Notes: a model not told the origin generated them from the sequence alone. A DNA stretch of 41,264 nucleotides from Streptomyces mesophilus (GCF_011044995.1 NZ_JAAKZW010000041.1:1-41264), one strand, 5' to 3'. Counted from the first letter of the stretch, positions 1 through 9,150 are shown. Numbers and translations are program-made.

Positions 1-32
1 CCCCCTCGGTCGACCCCCAACAAGGAGCCTTC

Positions 33-1634
33 ATGCAGGAGTTGAACTGCGATGTCCTGGTCATCGGCGGCGGTCTCGGCGGTATCGCCGCCGCGCTTGC
101 CGCCGTGCGGATGGGCCGGCAGGTCGTCCTCACCGAGGAGACCGACTGGCTCGGCGGCCAGCTGACCTCGCAGGCGGTACCCCCGGACGAGCACCCGTGG
201 ATCGAACAGTTCGGCTGCACGGCCACCTACCGCCGGCTCCGCGACGCGATCCGCTCGTACTACCGGCGCGGCTACCCCCTGACGGAGTCGGCGCGGGCCA
301 CCGAGTACCTCAACCCCGGCCAGGGCGTGGTCAGCCGGCTCTGCCACGAGCCGCGGGTCGCCGTGGCGGCGATCGACGAACTCCTCGCACCCCACCGGTC
401 GAGCGGCCGCCTTCGGGTCCTGCTCCGGCACAGGCCGGTCGCCGCCGAGACCGACGGCGACCGGGTCACGGCGGTACGGCTCCTGGACACCGGCACCGGC
501 CGCGAACTCACCGCCTCTGCCCCGTACATCCTGGACGCGACCGAGGACGGAGAGCTCCTGGAACTGGCCGGCGTTGAGCATGTGACGGGCTCGGAGAGCA
601 GCGCCGACACCGGCGAGCCGCATGCGCTCGACGGACCGGCGCAGCCGCTCGACCAGCAGTCCTTCACGTACTGCTTCGCCCTGGACCACAGGCCCGGCGA
701 GAACCACACCATCGACCGGCCGCGGATGTACGGCTTCTGGCGCGACTACGCGCCGGACTTCTGGCCCGCGCCGCTGCTCAGCTGGTCACAGGTGTCGCCC
801 GAGAAGCTCTTCCGGTACGAGAAGAACGTCTTCGAGCCGGACAGGGACTTCGACCTGTGGCGCTTCCGCCGCATCCTGCACGGTCCGCACCTGGTGGAGG
901 GGGACGCCTCCCGGGACATCACGCTGGTGAACTGGCAGCAGGTGGACTACTGGCTGGGCCCGGTGATCGGCGTTGACGCCGCCGAACGTGAGCGCCACCT
1001 GGACGCGGCCAAGCAGCTCAGCCTGTCCTTCCTCTACTGGATGCAGACCGAGGCGCCGACGTACGACGGCGGCACCGGCTACCCCGGGCTGCGGCTTCGC
1101 CCGGATGTGGTGGACACGGCGGACGGTCTCGCCAAGTACCCGTATCTGCGCGAATCCCGCCGTATCCGGGCCGAGTTCACCGTCGCCGAGCAGCACGTCG
1201 GGGTGGCCGCGCGCGGCGAGCTGGAAGGTGCGGAGGAGTTCCGCGATTCCGTCGGCATCGGCAGCTACCGCATCGATCTGCACCCCTCGACCGGCTCAGG
1301 CGCCGGGCCGCGCCAGTACATCGACGTGGAGAGCTGGCCGTTCCAGATCCCGCTCGGGGCGCTGCTTCCGGTGCGGGTGGAGAACCTGCTGCCCGCGGCG
1401 AAGAACATCGGCACCACCCACATCACGAACGGCTGCTACCGGCTGCACCCCGTCGAGTGGAACATCGGCGAGGCGGCCGGAGCGCTGGCCGCGTACTGCC
1501 TGGAGACCGGCTCGGCGCCCCGTCAGGTGCATGCCGATCCGGTGAAGCTCGACGAGTACCAAAAGCTCCTCACCGACCTCGGCATCGAGCTCAGCTGGCC
1601 GCGCGAGGTCCGCACCCAGAAGAAATACAACTGA
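33..1634 (+). CDS. FAD-dependent oxidoreductase
   Basis: 533 aa. The N-terminus has a Rossmann dinucleotide-binding motif GxGxxG at residues 12-17 after a hydrophobic beta strand, followed by Glu-Glu at the strand-2 end and a WLGGQ segment near residue 39, which fits the FAD_oxidored (PF12831-like) family. The C-terminal KNIGTTHITNGCYR and WNIGEAAG segments resemble the second FAD-contact region of this family. The substrate cannot be read from sequence. The ATG is preceded by AAGGAG at 22-27, so the start is secure. It sits directly upstream of two sugar-type ABC permeases, which suggests oxidation of an imported carbohydrate-derived compound (inference). No signal peptide, so it is probably cytosolic. 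Its stop codon is the first unit of a heptamer repeat array. Confidence 0.85.
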   Translation: MQELNCDVLVIGGGLGGIAAALAAVRMGRQVVLTEETDWLGGQLTSQAVPPDEHPWIEQFGCTATYRRLRDAIRSYYRRGYPLTESARATEYLNPGQGVVSRLCHEPRVAVAAIDELLAPHRSSGRLRVLLRHRPVAAETDGDRVTAVRLLDTGTGRELTASAPYILDATEDGELLELAGVEHVTGSESSADTGEPHALDGPAQPLDQQSFTYCFALDHRPGENHTIDRPRMYGFWRDYAPDFWPAPLLSWSQVSPEKLFRYEKNVFEPDRDFDLWRFRRILHGPHLVEGDASRDITLVNWQQVDYWLGPVIGVDAAERERHLDAAKQLSLSFLYWMQTEAPTYDGGTGYPGLRLRPDVVDTADGLAKYPYLRESRRIRAEFTVAEQHVGVAARGELEGAEEFRDSVGIGSYRIDLHPSTGSGAGPRQYIDVESWPFQIPLGALLPVRVENLLPAAKNIGTTHITNGCYRLHPVEWNIGEAAGALAAYCLETGSAPRQVHADPVKLDEYQKLLTDLGIELSWPREVRTQKKYN

Positions 1635-1680
1635 CACCTGACCAATGACCTATGACCAATGACAACTGACACCTGACCGG
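1632..1680. repeat. Seven tandem 7-bp units TGACNNN
   Basis: TGAC recurs exactly every 7 bases at 1632, 1639, 1646, 1653, 1660, 1667 and 1674. The first unit contains the stop codon of the oxidoreductase gene and the array ends just before the permease start. Because 7 is not a multiple of 3, it puts TGA in all three forward frames. A 15-base stretch is repeated exactly at 1629-1643 and 1664-1678. Confidence 0.9.
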
Positions 1681-1697
1681 ATGTGAGGCAGGACGAG

Positions 1698-2669
1698 ATG
1701 GTTGTGCTCGACAAACCGGTCGCCGCGGAGGAGGCCGCCGAGGCCGCGGCGCCGCCGAAGAGACGCCGGCGCGGGCGACTGCGCCGGGACCGGCTGCTGC
1801 TTGCGTGCGCGCTGCCCGGCCTCGGCGTGATCCTGTTGTTCCACTACGCGCCGCTGCTCGGCCATGTCATCGCGTTCAAGGACTACCAGCCGTACATCGG
1901 CATAGCCGACTCACCCTGGGTCGGTCTGGACAACTTCCAGGCCATCTTCAGCGGTGATGTGGTCTTCCTCAACGCGCTCAGCAACACCCTGGTCATCTCG
2001 CTCCTGCAGCTCGTGTTCGTCTTTCCGCTGCCGATCGCGGTGGCGCTGCTCCTCAACTCCCTTGTCTCGGAACGCTTCAAGCGCCTCGTCCAGTCGGTGC
2101 TCTACCTGCCGCACTTCATGTCCTGGGTGATCGTGGTGGCGATCTTCCAGCACATGCTGGGCAACGCCGGGATGCTGAACAGCTTCTTGTCGGACCACGA
2201 CCTCGGCAGCGTCAGCATCATCGGCAACCCGTCGATGTTCAAGGAACTGATCGTCGCCCAGGTCATCTGGAAGGACACCGGCTGGAGCACGATCCTCTTC
2301 TTGGCGGCGATGTCCCGTATCGATCCGGCCCTGTACGAAGCGGCGGCCGTGGACGGCGCCTCGCGGCTGCGGCAGCTGTGGCATGTGACGCTGCCCGGCA
2401 TCCGCTCGGTGGTGATCCTGCTCGCCATCCTGCGGCTCGGCGATGTGCTCAGCGTCGGCTTCGAGCAGATCATCCTGCAGCAGCAGGCGGTGGGCCCGGG
2501 CGCCTCGGAAGTCCTCGACACCTACGTCTTCAACAACGCGGTCGGCGCCGGCGTCTGGGGCGGGTCGGCCGCCGCCGGCCTGGTCAAGGGCGTGATCGGC
2601 GTCATCCTCGTCCTCGGCGCCAACAAGGTCGCCCATCTCTTCGGCGAGCGAGGGGTCTACCAGAAATGA
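1698..2669 (+). CDS. Carbohydrate ABC transporter permease (LplB/MalF-type)
   Basis: 323 aa inner-membrane permease of the binding-protein-dependent (BPD_transp_1) family. A basic cytosolic N-terminus (KRRRRGRLRRDR) precedes about six hydrophobic helices. The cytoplasmic EAA loop that contacts the ATPase is visible as YEAAAVDGASRLRQLWHVTLP in the C-terminal half. The segment YAPLLGHVIAFKDYQPY is typical of the LplB group of oligosaccharide transporters. ATG at 1698 is chosen because AGGACGAG lies just before it; an in-frame GTG at 1683 has a poorer site. The gene overlaps the next permease by ATGA, so the two are translationally coupled. No ATPase is present here; such systems usually use a shared MsiK-like ATPase. 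The solute-binding protein is presumably upstream of the window. Confidence 0.88.
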   Translation: MVVLDKPVAAEEAAEAAAPPKRRRRGRLRRDRLLLACALPGLGVILLFHYAPLLGHVIAFKDYQPYIGIADSPWVGLDNFQAIFSGDVVFLNALSNTLVISLLQLVFVFPLPIAVALLLNSLVSERFKRLVQSVLYLPHFMSWVIVVAIFQHMLGNAGMLNSFLSDHDLGSVSIIGNPSMFKELIVAQVIWKDTGWSTILFLAAMSRIDPALYEAAAVDGASRLRQLWHVTLPGIRSVVILLAILRLGDVLSVGFEQIILQQQAVGPGASEVLDTYVFNNAVGAGVWGGSAAAGLVKGVIGVILVLGANKVAHLFGERGVYQK

Positions 2670-3535
2670 GCGCCTCAGTGACACCGGCCGGAGTGCCGGT
2701 ACGGACGGCCAAGGGGTTCGTCCTCACCGTCTGCTGCCTCCTGGTGATCCTCCCCTTCCTCGCGGTCATCTCCACGAGCCTCGCGGACCAGCAGCAGGTG
2801 ACGGCGGCCGGCGGGTACGTGCTGTGGCCCGAGAACCCCAGCCTCGAGGCCTACCGTGCGCTGTTCTCCGGGGGCGTGGTCACCCGGGCCGTGGCCGTCT
2901 CGGTCGGCATCACGGTGGTCGGCACCACCTTGTCCCTGGCCTGTACGACGCTTCTGGCGTACGGCCTTTCGCGGCCCGGCAGTTACGGCAGCAAGCCGAT
3001 CCTGATGCTGCTCCTGTTCAGCCTGCTCTTCACGCCGGGCATCATCCCGATGTACCTGACGGTCAAGCAGCTGGGCCTGCTGGACAGTTACTGGTCGCTG
3101 ATCCTGCCGACGCTGATCAACGCCTTCAACGTGATCGTCATGCGGGCGTTCTTCCTCGACCTGCCCCAGGAACTCCTCGACTCGGCGAAGATCGACGGCG
3201 CCGGCGAACTGACCATCCTGACGCGGATCGTGATGCCGCTCTCGAAAGCGATCATGGCGGTGATCGGCCTCTTCTACGCGGTCGCGTACTGGAACAGCTT
3301 CTTCTCGGCCCTGCTCTACATCACCGACAACGAGAAGTACCCACTGTCCCTCGTCCTGCGCACGTACGTGGTCAACAACGCCACGATCGGCAGCGGCGAC
3401 ACCGGCGCAGCACTCCCCCAGCAGTCCCTGCAGATGGCCATGCTGGTGGTCAGCATCCTGCCGATCCTGTGCGTCTACCCGTTCCTGCAGAAGCACTTCG
3501 CGAAGGGGATCATGATCGGGGCGGTCAAGGGGTGA
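2666..3535 (+). CDS. Carbohydrate ABC transporter permease (LplC/YtcP-type)
   Basis: 289 aa, the partner permease of the preceding gene. The ATG lies within the upstream stop (ATGA overlap, 2666-2669). An in-frame open stretch upstream of this ATG is only read-through into the other gene's sequence. It has six predicted helices and an EAA-type loop (ELLDSAKIDGAGELTILTRIVMPLSK, with the D-GA-E pattern). The C-terminus, with QKHFAKGIMIGAVKG, is the hallmark end of the YtcP/LplC group. It forms a heterodimeric channel with the LplB-like subunit for uptake of an unidentified sugar. It ends 22 bp from the convergent thymidine kinase stop with no hairpin between them. Confidence 0.9.
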   Translation: MSASVTPAGVPVRTAKGFVLTVCCLLVILPFLAVISTSLADQQQVTAAGGYVLWPENPSLEAYRALFSGGVVTRAVAVSVGITVVGTTLSLACTTLLAYGLSRPGSYGSKPILMLLLFSLLFTPGIIPMYLTVKQLGLLDSYWSLILPTLINAFNVIVMRAFFLDLPQELLDSAKIDGAGELTILTRIVMPLSKAIMAVIGLFYAVAYWNSFFSALLYITDNEKYPLSLVLRTYVVNNATIGSGDTGAALPQQSLQMAMLVVSILPILCVYPFLQKHFAKGIMIGAVKG

Positions 3536-3557
3536 CCGGTGCCGTAGGACGCCGGGG

Positions 3558-4208
3558 TCAGCCCGCCACCACCGGCAGCACATCCGGCGACAACGCCCCC
3601 GCCTGGGCCGCCGCCGCCGTCATCCGGCGCCGGTGGTGGCGGCGGCACAGCACCTCGTAGCCGACCTCCTCGGCCGGCCGGTTCACATCGCCGACCACGA
3701 CCTGCGCACCGTCGACGACCATCTCGCCGGCGACGGTCCGCGCATTGTGCGTGGCCCGCGCTCCGCACCAGCACATCGCCTCGACCTGCAGTGTCTCTAT
3801 GCGATCGGCCAGCTCGATGAGCCGCTGCGAGCCGGGGAACAGCTTCGTACGGAAGTCCGTCGTGATGCCGAACGCGAAGACGTCGAGCTCCAAGTCGTCC
3901 ACGATCCGCGCGAGTTGGTCGATCTGGTCCGGCGCCAGGAACTGCGCCTCGTCCACGATCACGTAGTCGACCCGGCCGCCGCGCGACAGCTCGTCCACCA
4001 CATACGCGTAGAGGTCCATGTCCACGCCCGCCTCGACCGCGTCCGTGACCAGGCCGAGCCGCGAGGAGAGCTTGCCCTCGCCGGCGCGGTCGTCCCGCGT
4101 GAAGATCAGGCCCTGCAGGCCGCGGGCCGAGCGGTTGTGGCCGATCTGGAGAGCGAGGGTGCTCTTTCCGCAGTCCATCGTTCCGGAGAAGAACACCAGC
4201 TCGGGCAT
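3558..4208 (-). CDS. tdk: Thymidine kinase
   Basis: 216 aa, the usual size for type II (TK1-like) thymidine kinase, which phosphorylates deoxythymidine to dTMP with ATP in the salvage pathway. The P-loop is GTMDCGKST at residues 9-17. The Walker B/catalytic segment is DEAQF at 86-90, with Glu87 as the expected general base. The zinc-binding lasso domain supplies Cys146, Cys148, Cys188 and His191. The C-terminal tail after residue 195 is Ala-rich and not conserved. No good ribosome site is seen close to the ATG; GAAAGG lies about 17 bases upstream. It is last in a minus-strand run after the phosphatase-like gene, 54 bp away. Confidence 0.95.
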   Translation of the reverse strand: MPELVFFSGTMDCGKSTLALQIGHNRSARGLQGLIFTRDDRAGEGKLSSRLGLVTDAVEAGVDMDLYAYVVDELSRGGRVDYVIVDEAQFLAPDQIDQLARIVDDLELDVFAFGITTDFRTKLFPGSQRLIELADRIETLQVEAMCWCGARATHNARTVAGEMVVDGAQVVVGDVNRPAEEVGYEVLCRRHHRRRMTAAAAQAGALSPDVLPVVAG

Positions 4209-4262
4209 GGGAGGTTGAGCGCCTTTCGAATACGGGGTTACGGGGAGGAGGCGGGCGGAGCG

Positions 4263-5456
4263 TCAGGAGCGGACCTGCAACAGCGGGACCAGTTGCTCGA
4301 CCGGTGTCATCGAACCGTGGTTGCCCGTCATCAGGGACTCCTTCGGCTCGCGTTCCGTCGCGATGATCAGGACGTCGTCGCGGGCCGCGGCGATGACATC
4401 GCCCAGGCGGTCGTAGACGCGTGCGTCGTACGCGCCCGGCGGGCCGAACCAGCCGGCCGCCAGGGCCTCGTCGCGCGAGGCGACCCAGAACTGTTCGCCG
4501 AGCACCTCGCGCCAGCAGGCAAGCACGTCGGACTGCGCACCCGGCACGGCGTAGACGTGGCGGGCACGGCCCTCGCCGCCGAGCAGGGCGACGCCCGCGC
4601 GCAGCTCCCAGTCGTGGTCGAAGTCGATGCGGTGCTCGTCGTCGAAGGGGACGTCGAGCATGCCGTGATCGGCGGTGACGTACAGGGCACTGCGCGGCGG
4701 AAGCTGCTCGGCGAGGCGCTGGACGAGCCGGTCGACATACATCAGCTGGCCGCGCCAGGCGTCGGAGTCCACGCCGTAGCGGTGGCCCTTGCCGTCGACC
4801 TCGGCGTAGTACGTGTAGACCAACGAGCGGTCACCGGCGGCCAGTTGCTCGGCCGCGAGGTCCATCCGGTCCTCGCCGGAGAGCCGGCCGTGGAAGGTGC
4901 CGCCGCTGAGCGCGATCTTCGTCAGCGGGGTGTTCTGGAAGTGCGGCGCCGAGACCTGCGCGGTGTGCACACCGGCCCGGTCGGCGAGCTGGAAGACCGT
5001 CGGATACGGCTGCCAGACCGCCGGGGCCGTCCAGGGCGTCCAGCGGAGCTGGTTCATCAGCTCGCCGGTGGCCGGGTTGCGCGCCGTATAGCCGGGCAGG
5101 CCGTGGCTGCACGGCGGCAGGCCGGTGCCGACCGAGGCGAGCGAGGTCGCGGTCGTCGCCGGGAAGCCGACAGTGATCGGGCGGCCGGAGCCGCCGCGCG
5201 AGCTCGCGATCAGGCTGCTGAGATACGGCGCCTCGTCGGGGTGCGCGAGCAGCTGCTCCCAGCCGAGGCCGTCGATGAGGAAGACGCAGTTGCGGTCGGC
5301 GGGCTCGAGCTCGGCGATCCGCGGCTCGAACCCCGGGACCTCCATACCGGCGGCCAGGGTCGGCAGCAGATCGGCCAGCGAACCGCTGCCGTACGCGGGC
5401 ACAGGGGCGCTCTCGACCGGGAGGATCTCCGGGTCCGGCCAGGCGGGCTCGGCCAT
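4263..5456 (-). CDS. Alkaline-phosphatase-superfamily / nucleotide pyrophosphatase-like protein
   Basis: 397 aa. The fold signature of the phosphodiesterase/alkaline phosphatase superfamily is clear. FLIDGLGW holds the first metal Asp. FPATTATSLASVGTG holds the nucleophilic Thr. EVDGKGHRYG (DxxxH), TADHGM (DH) and GNHGSM (distal His) supply the remaining metal ligands, so both metal sites look intact. No signal peptide is evident, which suggests a cytoplasmic hydrolase; the substrate is unknown. The start codon overlaps the DUF5998 stop by one base (TGATG), implying translational coupling. Actinomycete annotation usually calls these alkaline phosphatase family proteins; pyrophosphatase activity is inference. 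Confidence 0.88.
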   Translation of the reverse strand: MAEPAWPDPEILPVESAPVPAYGSGSLADLLPTLAAGMEVPGFEPRIAELEPADRNCVFLIDGLGWEQLLAHPDEAPYLSSLIASSRGGSGRPITVGFPATTATSLASVGTGLPPCSHGLPGYTARNPATGELMNQLRWTPWTAPAVWQPYPTVFQLADRAGVHTAQVSAPHFQNTPLTKIALSGGTFHGRLSGEDRMDLAAEQLAAGDRSLVYTYYAEVDGKGHRYGVDSDAWRGQLMYVDRLVQRLAEQLPPRSALYVTADHGMLDVPFDDEHRIDFDHDWELRAGVALLGGEGRARHVYAVPGAQSDVLACWREVLGEQFWVASRDEALAAGWFGPPGAYDARVYDRLGDVIAAARDDVLIIATEREPKESLMTGNHGSMTPVEQLVPLLQVRS

Positions 5457-6043
5457 CAGCGCTGCGTGGCCGCGGTCGCCTCGGACAGCGCCTGCGCGAA
5501 GGCCAGGGTCTGGCGCACGGTCTCGGGGCCGTCACCGGCCTCGCTGACCCGAAGGCTCAGGTCGTCGGCCGTCGAGCTGCCCGTGTAGCCGTGGTCCGCC
5601 TCGCAGTTGGAGTCGCCGCAGGCGGCGGGCTCCAGGTCGATACGGGAGACGGCGCCCCAGCCGATGGTCAGGAGGACCTCGCGCGGCAGGGTGCCGGGCT
5701 GGTACTTCTCCGGGTTCGCGACGACGCGGCTGACGACCACGGACGAGATGCGGCCGATCTTCACGGACTCCGTGGACGTCGTGGCGTACGGCGTCGGGGA
5801 GCTCGAGTCGGCGGCCTGCTCGTCGGTGTGGCTGACGATGAAACGGGTGCCGGTCAGGACCAGGACCGTGACATGGCGGCGCACCTCGTTGGCATCGAAG
5901 GTGGTCTCCTGGTGCACCAGGTACGACACGATCGGCTCCCCACCGACGGCGGCCTCCACCGCCTCGGCCACAAGGGCCGGGTAGTAGCCGCTGCGCTCGA
6001 TCGCCGCGCGCAGCCCCTGGGTCGTCGTACCGGTCTTCGCCAT
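5456..6043 (-). CDS. DUF5998 family protein
   Basis: 195 aa, recognised as the actinobacterial DUF5998 family from the N-terminal KTGTTTQGLRAAIERSGYYPALV and the central ETTFDANEVRRHVTVLVLTGTRFIVSHTDE. Function unknown. The protein looks soluble, with beta-rich segments and one Cys-containing motif (ACGDSNCEADHGY) near residue 150 that could bind metal (inference). It is the first gene of a tight three-gene minus-strand run with the phosphatase-like protein and thymidine kinase, and is coupled to the former by a one-base stop/start overlap. Confidence 0.85.
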   Translation of the reverse strand: MAKTGTTTQGLRAAIERSGYYPALVAEAVEAAVGGEPIVSYLVHQETTFDANEVRRHVTVLVLTGTRFIVSHTDEQAADSSSPTPYATTSTESVKIGRISSVVVSRVVANPEKYQPGTLPREVLLTIGWGAVSRIDLEPAACGDSNCEADHGYTGSSTADDLSLRVSEAGDGPETVRQTLAFAQALSEATAATQR

Positions 6044-6117
6044 GGGCCCATCCTACGGGGGTGAGGTGACGGGGGTGACCGGCTATGTCAGCCCCGTCCG
6101 GTGCCGTACGCGGACCG

Positions 6118-9100
6118 TCAGTACGCCGGCAGCGTCCGCGGCCCCAGATCATCCCGCACCGGCGGCGGAGCCAACCGCACCCGCGCGCTCAGCACGCGAG
6201 CCCCCCGATGCGCGACGACCACGGGCTCCAGATCCACGGCCACCACCTGCGGGTGATCGTCGAACAGGCGGGACAACCGCTGGAGGAGCTCCTCCAGGGC
6301 CGCCGTGTCCACGGGGTCCGAGCCACGCCAGCCGAACAGCAGCGGCGCCGCCCGGATCGAGCGGATCAGTGCGGCGGCGTCACGGTCCGTGACCGGAATC
6401 AGCCGGTGCGCGGTGTCACCGAGCAGCTGGGAGGGCGCGCCGGCCAGACCGAAGGAGAGCACCGCTCCCACACCGGGGTCCAGTGAGGCCCGTACGACGG
6501 TGTCCACTCCCCTGGGCACCATCGGCTGGACGACGAGCCGCGCCTCCTCGCCCTTGCCGAACAGCCCGGTCAACTCGGCGTGCGCGGCCCGCAGTTGCTG
6601 CTCGCCCGCGAGATCCAGGCGTACGCAGCCGAGGTCGGGGCGGTGGCGCAGATGCGGCGCGGTGGCCTTGAGGGCCACGGGGTAGCCCATGAGCGCGGCG
6701 GCCTCGACGGTGGCGCTCTCGTCCCAGGCGGGCTTGGACCCGGTCACTTCGATGCCGTAGTCGGCGAGCAGCGCCTGAGCCTCGGGGGCGCTCAGCTCGA
6801 AACCCGCCTCGTCGGTGCGCCCGCGGCCGGCCGCCTCGATCCGCTCGTCGGCCGCCTGCTCGTCGATCCGCTCGAGCTCGGGCACCTTCCCGGGCTCGGC
6901 GGCCTCCCGCCGCCACTGCGCGTAGGCCCAGGCCTCGCCGAGGGCACGGGCGGCGCGCTCGGCGGCGGGGTAGGTGGGGATGGCCAGGGAGGTGGGGCCG
7001 CCGACGGTTCCCGGAGCGGGATGCCCGGCCCCGGCCGGCTGCCGGCCCGGGGGCGCGGGCGCTTCGTGGGTGCCAGGGGTCGCGGGACCGCGCAGGTCAC
7101 CGGCCGCCACTGCGGCCCCCACCCCGCCGGACACCCGCGCTGCCCCCGTGTCACCGGGTACGCCTCCGGTCCCCATGTCACCGGATACGCCTCGCGTCCC
7201 CGCGTCACCGGAAGCCGGACCGGCCCCCGGGCCACCGGACCCCACGCCTTCCCGCCCCGGCGCCGTCCGAGTGGCCGCCGACAGTGCCTCCGCCAGACCG
7301 CCCAGCTCCACCGCCACGACCACCACCGGCTTGGCAGGACCCTCGGCCACCGTCTCGCGGACGGCGGCGGCGAGTGCCTCGCGTTCGGCGGCACCGTCGC
7401 GGCCACCCTCCCGTACCCAGGGAATCGCCGTGATCACCACGGCGTCGCACCCGTCGTCCGCGAGCGCGCGGGACAGCGCGGCCCGGAAGTCGGAGGGCGT
7501 GGCCGAGGTCGTCAGGTCGATGGGGCGCCGCGGCCGCAGGCCCTGGGCCAGGCAGGCGTCGTACGTGAGGAGACCCAGGGACTCCGAGTTGCCCAGGATT
7601 CCCACGCGCGGCCCGGCCGGCAGCGGCTGGCCCGCGAGCAGCAGCCCGACGTCGACCAGCTCGGTGACCGTGTCGACCCGGATCACCCCGGCCTGGCGAA
7701 GGAGCGCCGAGACCGTGGCGTGCGGCAGCCGGGTGCCCGGCACCGCGTGCCCGGCCGGTGCGACCCCGCCGTGCCGCGCGCCCTGCACCACGACCAGCGG
7801 CTTGGCCAGCGCGGTGCGGCGCGCGAGGCGGGTGAACTTACGGGGGTTGCCGATCGACTCCAGATACATCAGGACGACGTCGGTGCGCGGATCGTCGTAC
7901 CAGTACTGGAGCACGTCGTTGCCCGACACGTCCGACCGGTTCCCCGCGCTGACGAACGACGAGAGCCCGGCGCCGCGCCGGTGCAGTCCCGCGAGCAGTG
8001 CGATGCCGATGCCACCCGACTGGGTGAAGAGCCCGATCCGTCCCTGGGCGGGCAGCTCGGGCGCGAGCGAGGCGTTGAGCCTGACGTCGGGTGCCGTATT
8101 GAGGACGCCGAAGGCGTTCGGGCCGATCAGGCGCATGCCGTACGAACGGGCCTGGCGCACCAACTCCCGCTGCCGCCCCCGCCCTTCGGGCCCGGACTCG
8201 GCGTATCCCGCGGACAGGACCACGAGTCCCCGTACGCCCTTCTCGCCGCACTCGGCGACGACGGCCGGCACCTGCGCGACCGGCACGGCGACCACGGCGA
8301 GGTCGACCGGTTCCTCGATGTCCCGTACGGAGGCGACCGCGGGCACCTCGTCCAGCGAGCCGGATGCCGCCGGGTTCACCGCGTACAGCCGGCCGGTGAA
8401 GCCGCCCCGCACCAGGCTCTGCAGCACGGTCCGTCCGACGCCGCCGGGCTGCCGGCCCGCCCCGATCACCGCGACGGACGCGGGCGCGAGCAGCCGCTGC
8501 ACCGAGCGGGCCTCGGCGCGCTGTTCGCGGGCGCGCTGCACGGCGAGCGAGGCCTCGGTCGGTTCGAGGTCGAACTCCAGGCGGACGACGCCGTCCTCGA
8601 AGCTGCGCTTCTGGGTGTACCCGGCGTCCGTGAAGACCTTGATCATCTTGTTGTTGTTGGGCAGCACCTCGGCCGCGAACCGGCGGATGCCGCGCTCGCG
8701 GGCCACGGCCCCGATGTGTTCCAGCAGCGCGGAGGCGACTCCCCGCCCCTGGTGGGCGTCCTGCACGAGGAAGGCGACCTCGGCCTCGTCCGCGTCCCCG
8801 GACGCGGCCCGCCCGTTCTCGTCGATCCGGTCGTAGCGCACCGTGGCGATGAACTCGCCGGCCACGGTGACCGCGAGGCCCACCCGGTCCACGTAGTCGT
8901 GGTGGGTGAAGCGGTGCACGTCCTTGTCGGACAGGCGCGGGTAGGGCGCGAAGAAGCGGTAGTACTTCGACTCGTCCGAGACCTGCTCGTAGAAGCTGAC
9001 CAGGCGCCCGGCGTCCTCGGTGGTGATGGGCCTGATCCGGGCGGTGCCGCCGTCGCGCAGCACGATGTCCGCCTCCCAGTGCGCGGGATACGTCTGCTGC

Positions 9101-9150
9101 GCATCCTGAGCGGCGGGCTGTTGCGGCATCGGCTCCGGCGGCTGCTGCAT
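6118..9150 (-). CDS. GNAT / acyl-CoA synthetase (NDP-forming)-like protein acetyltransferase (Pat type)
   Basis: 1010 aa. Domain order: GNAT acetyltransferase at about 28-200 with the acetyl-CoA loop QGRGVASALL; CoA-binding Rossmann domain from about 220 (VAVIGAGRQPGGVG); succinyl-CoA-ligase-like domains with FTQSGGIG near 377; a low-complexity Gly/Ser/Pro linker around 640-740; and an ATP-grasp (ADP-forming acetyl-CoA synthetase beta) domain from about 785. This is the Pat lysine acetyltransferase architecture, with GNAT at the N-terminus as described for Streptomyces Pat proteins and unlike E. coli PatZ. Known members acetylate acyl-CoA synthetases. ATG at 9150 is chosen because further upstream the frame reads Arg/Pro-rich non-conserved sequence. 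The linker contains three 27-nt repeats. Confidence 0.9.
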   Translation of the reverse strand: MQQPPEPMPQQPAAQDAQQTYPAHWEADIVLRDGGTARIRPITTEDAGRLVSFYEQVSDESKYYRFFAPYPRLSDKDVHRFTHHDYVDRVGLAVTVAGEFIATVRYDRIDENGRAASGDADEAEVAFLVQDAHQGRGVASALLEHIGAVARERGIRRFAAEVLPNNNKMIKVFTDAGYTQKRSFEDGVVRLEFDLEPTEASLAVQRAREQRAEARSVQRLLAPASVAVIGAGRQPGGVGRTVLQSLVRGGFTGRLYAVNPAASGSLDEVPAVASVRDIEEPVDLAVVAVPVAQVPAVVAECGEKGVRGLVVLSAGYAESGPEGRGRQRELVRQARSYGMRLIGPNAFGVLNTAPDVRLNASLAPELPAQGRIGLFTQSGGIGIALLAGLHRRGAGLSSFVSAGNRSDVSGNDVLQYWYDDPRTDVVLMYLESIGNPRKFTRLARRTALAKPLVVVQGARHGGVAPAGHAVPGTRLPHATVSALLRQAGVIRVDTVTELVDVGLLLAGQPLPAGPRVGILGNSESLGLLTYDACLAQGLRPRRPIDLTTSATPSDFRAALSRALADDGCDAVVITAIPWVREGGRDGAAEREALAAAVRETVAEGPAKPVVVVAVELGGLAEALSAATRTAPGREGVGSGGPGAGPASGDAGTRGVSGDMGTGGVPGDTGAARVSGGVGAAVAAGDLRGPATPGTHEAPAPPGRQPAGAGHPAPGTVGGPTSLAIPTYPAAERAARALGEAWAYAQWRREAAEPGKVPELERIDEQAADERIEAAGRGRTDEAGFELSAPEAQALLADYGIEVTGSKPAWDESATVEAAALMGYPVALKATAPHLRHRPDLGCVRLDLAGEQQLRAAHAELTGLFGKGEEARLVVQPMVPRGVDTVVRASLDPGVGAVLSFGLAGAPSQLLGDTAHRLIPVTDRDAAALIRSIRAAPLLFGWRGSDPVDTAALEELLQRLSRLFDDHPQVVAVDLEPVVVAHRGARVLSARVRLAPPPVRDDLGPRTLPAY
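7150..7230. repeat. 27-nt tandem repeat inside the Pat linker
   Basis: GTCACCGG starts at 7150, 7177 and 7204, a period of exactly 27 bases (nine codons), with most intervening bases conserved. On the coding strand this gives a nine-residue repeat of the type SGD-x-G-x-x-x-V in the flexible linker between the CoA-ligase-like and ATP-grasp domains. Length variation between strains is likely. Confidence 0.8.

Noticed and set aside
7150..7230. CRISPR-like direct repeats
   Set aside because: The repeats are contiguous, in frame within a coding linker, and have no unique spacers or cas genes nearby.
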